Below, in pieces: positions 62,968 to 64,000 of a DNA stretch of 64,000 nt. The notes under the pieces were generated by a model, which ran no database searches, was not told the origin of the DNA, and saw nothing but the letters and a program-made list of their open reading frames with translations. The first letter of the stretch is position 1. Each line of letters begins with the position of its first letter. The stretch covers positions 1 through 64,000 of the forward strand of contig DATHWW010000011.1 of NCBI GenBank assembly GCA_035460165.1, written 5' to 3'. A program made the position numbers and the translations under genes. This DNA is from MM2 sp035460165 (GTDB lineage: Bacteria; Pseudomonadota; Gammaproteobacteria; Burkholderiales; Methylophilaceae).

Positions 62968-63366
62968 ATGAATGTACTGAACCGCTACGGCTCGCTGATC
63001 GCCCGGATTCTGATCGCGCTGATCTTCATACTCTCGGGCTTCAGCAAGATAACCGGCTTCGACGGCACCGTCGGCTATATCGCCAGCAAAGGCCTGCCGC
63101 TCCCGCAGCTACTGGCCATCGGCGCCATCCTCGTCGAACTCGGCGGCGGCCTGATGCTGGTGCTCGGCTGGAAAGCCCGCTGGGCTGCAGCCGCCATGTT
63201 GATCTTTACCGCCCTGGCTGCGCTGATTTTCCACAACTTCTGGGCTATGCCGCCGGATCAGATGCAGAACCAGATGATTCACTTCATGAAGAATCTTTCC
63301 ATCATAGGCGGCCTGTTGTACGTGGTGGTACACGGCAGCGGCCAGCTGAGTCTGGAGAAGAAGTAA
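62968..63366 (+). CDS. DoxX family membrane protein
   Basis: A 132-aa protein with four membrane helices: ARILIALIFILSGFSKITGF, LLAIGAILVELGGGLMLVLG, AAAMLIFTALAALIFHNFWA and IIGGLLYVVVHGSG. This is the DoxX/YphA pattern. In such operons it accompanies redox enzymes in electrophile defence. AAAGGGGAAA precedes the ATG. Confidence 0.92.
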   Translation: MNVLNRYGSLIARILIALIFILSGFSKITGFDGTVGYIASKGLPLPQLLAIGAILVELGGGLMLVLGWKARWAAAAMLIFTALAALIFHNFWAMPPDQMQNQMIHFMKNLSIIGGLLYVVVHGSGQLSLEKK

Positions 63367-63424
63367 CGCTGCTGGCGATCAGCACCTGACTGAACAATAA
63401 CGCCATAACGTAGCGTTGCTCAAG

Positions 63425-63465
63425 AAAATAGCCGCACACTCTCGACCAATGTGCGGCTATTTTTT
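63425..63465 (+). terminator. Rho-independent terminator of the azoR operon
   Basis: AAAATAGCCGCACA, loop CTCTCGACCAA, TGTGCGGCTATTTTTT: a 10-bp or longer perfect stem with T tract, 59 bases after the doxX stop. Confidence 0.9.
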
Positions 63466-63545
63466 GGCCGCTATTTCTGTTCTCGAAGTCGTTTGAAGTC
63501 CCAAATGGGCTATTTTTTAAAGATTTTTATGCGTGTTAAGTAAAT

Positions 63546-63608
63546 ATCCGATAAACGGATTTCTTTCTGATTTTTGGGATTGACTTGTAATATGTAGACC
63601 GTCATAAA
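63546..63608 (+). promoter_or_regulatory. Promoter and dyad before the last gene
   Basis: TTGACT (63580-63585), 17 bases, then CATAAA (63603-63608) is a plausible sigma-70 promoter. The dyad ATCCG-ATAAA-CGGAT (63546-63560) lies just upstream of it, where an activator could bind. The rest of the 63466-63676 gap is AT-rich with no gene seen. Confidence 0.45.
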
Positions 63609-63676
63609 GTATCTGCTCTCTTTTACTTATTTGTCCGATTAACAGACATTTTTTAAAGTAATCGAGGGAGTATGCA

Positions 63677-64000
63677 ATGGTTGCAGCCATCACACTCAAG
63701 GATCTAATCAATGCCGATGATCCTGATCTCTGGTCCCAACGTCTTTTTGAACTTGCCAACCTCTATGGGTATGCGCAGGTGTTCTATTCGCTCCTGCCAA
63801 ACAAGCACTTAGCTGTGGATGAGGGGTTTCTCTGCAGCAATTGCTTGAAGCAATGGCGTACCATTTATGAGCACGAAATCTACCCCTTATTGCTCAAGGA
63901 TCAGGACAGCACCACTCCGTTAATTCTGATTCTGGGCGCGCCAAATGAAACGCAGTTGTGCCTGCTCCATGAGGACATGAAATACCTGAACTTCTGTTCG
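63677..64000 (+). CDS. Possible LuxR-type autoinducer-binding regulator (cut by window end)
   Basis: A frame of 108 codons open to the window edge, starting at ATG 63677 behind GAGGGAG. It is not well recognised. The pattern LFELANLYGYAQVFYSLLPN and LKQWRTIYEHEIYPLLLKDQ resembles the N-terminal ligand domain of LuxR proteins (W-x3-Y, then an Asp). The DNA-binding domain would lie outside the window, so the family call is weak. Confidence 0.4.
   Translation, partial: MVAAITLKDLINADDPDLWSQRLFELANLYGYAQVFYSLLPNKHLAVDEGFLCSNCLKQWRTIYEHEIYPLLLKDQDSTTPLILILGAPNETQLCLLHEDMKYLNFCS

Noticed and set aside
63517..63759. 80-aa minus-strand frame near the right end
   Set aside because: It runs antisense over the promoter and start of the last plus-strand gene and has no convincing ribosome site.

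Overview
This window looks like the chromosome of a free-living Gram-negative bacterium, most likely a betaproteobacterium of the Nitrosomonadales/Gallionellaceae kind. That placement is inferred from protein style (WaaA, TolC, TonB receptor, class II NrdJ split in two, REP repeats of the CCCTCACCCTAACC type) and not from a search. Most genes are GC-rich; one AT-rich stretch (about 27.35-29.6 kb) stands out as transferred DNA.

Layout. 1-6.4 kb: partial thiC with its TPP riboswitch, a Pcm-like methyltransferase, a tolC/isochorismatase-like operon and waaA, which carries a REP repeat inside its reading frame. 6.6-9.0 kb: nrdJa (B12-dependent ribonucleotide reductase) behind an NrdR box. 9.0-19.8 kb: a complete tad/flp pilus locus on the minus strand (flp, tadV, tadE, cpaB, cpaC, tadZ, tadA, tadB, tadC, tadD, a DUF3613 gene, tadG), with a MITE-like repeat inserted exactly between tadB and tadC. 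20-25 kb: a diguanylate cyclase and the two-gene NHEJ system ligD and ku. 25.2-26.0 kb: nrdJb, the missing C-terminal half of the reductase, behind tandem NrdR boxes and about 16 kb from nrdJa.

26.0-29.7 kb is the accessory region. A GSU2403-type nucleotidyltransferase islet ends in a diverged second copy of the nrdJb 3' end. Next to it is a retron-like locus: a retron-type reverse transcriptase (NAxxH and ITG motifs, catalytic motif LIDD instead of YxDD) overlapping a cold-shock-domain gene. It is preceded by a predicted ~360-nt msr-msd RNA with nested a1/a2 arms, and a 68-aa ORF with a strong ribosome site lies inside the predicted msd. This is the most interesting part of the window.

29.7-34.5 kb: a KTSC-domain gene, then a hybrid sensor kinase and a REC-EAL phosphodiesterase, closed by a broken second copy of the KTSC gene start. 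34.5-45.5 kb: AEC transporter, ppnN, and several small redox/electrophile-response modules (YcaC, pirin, LysR, ABM monooxygenases, SRPBCC/ArsR, MarR), a TonB receptor, a phosphoesterase and RlpA. 45.7-49.4 kb: surface-polysaccharide genes (ABC flippase, hexapeptide acyltransferase, GT2). 49.4-57.2 kb: SelO, fasciclin, a two-component system, a PD-(D/E)xK-XPD helicase and two small paralogous proteins. 57.2-64 kb: a periplasmic catalase-like peroxidase with an OhrR/MarR regulator sharing one operator word, cytochrome b, a DUF4124 protein, LysR-azoR-pirin-doxX, and the start of a possible LuxR-type regulator cut by the window end.
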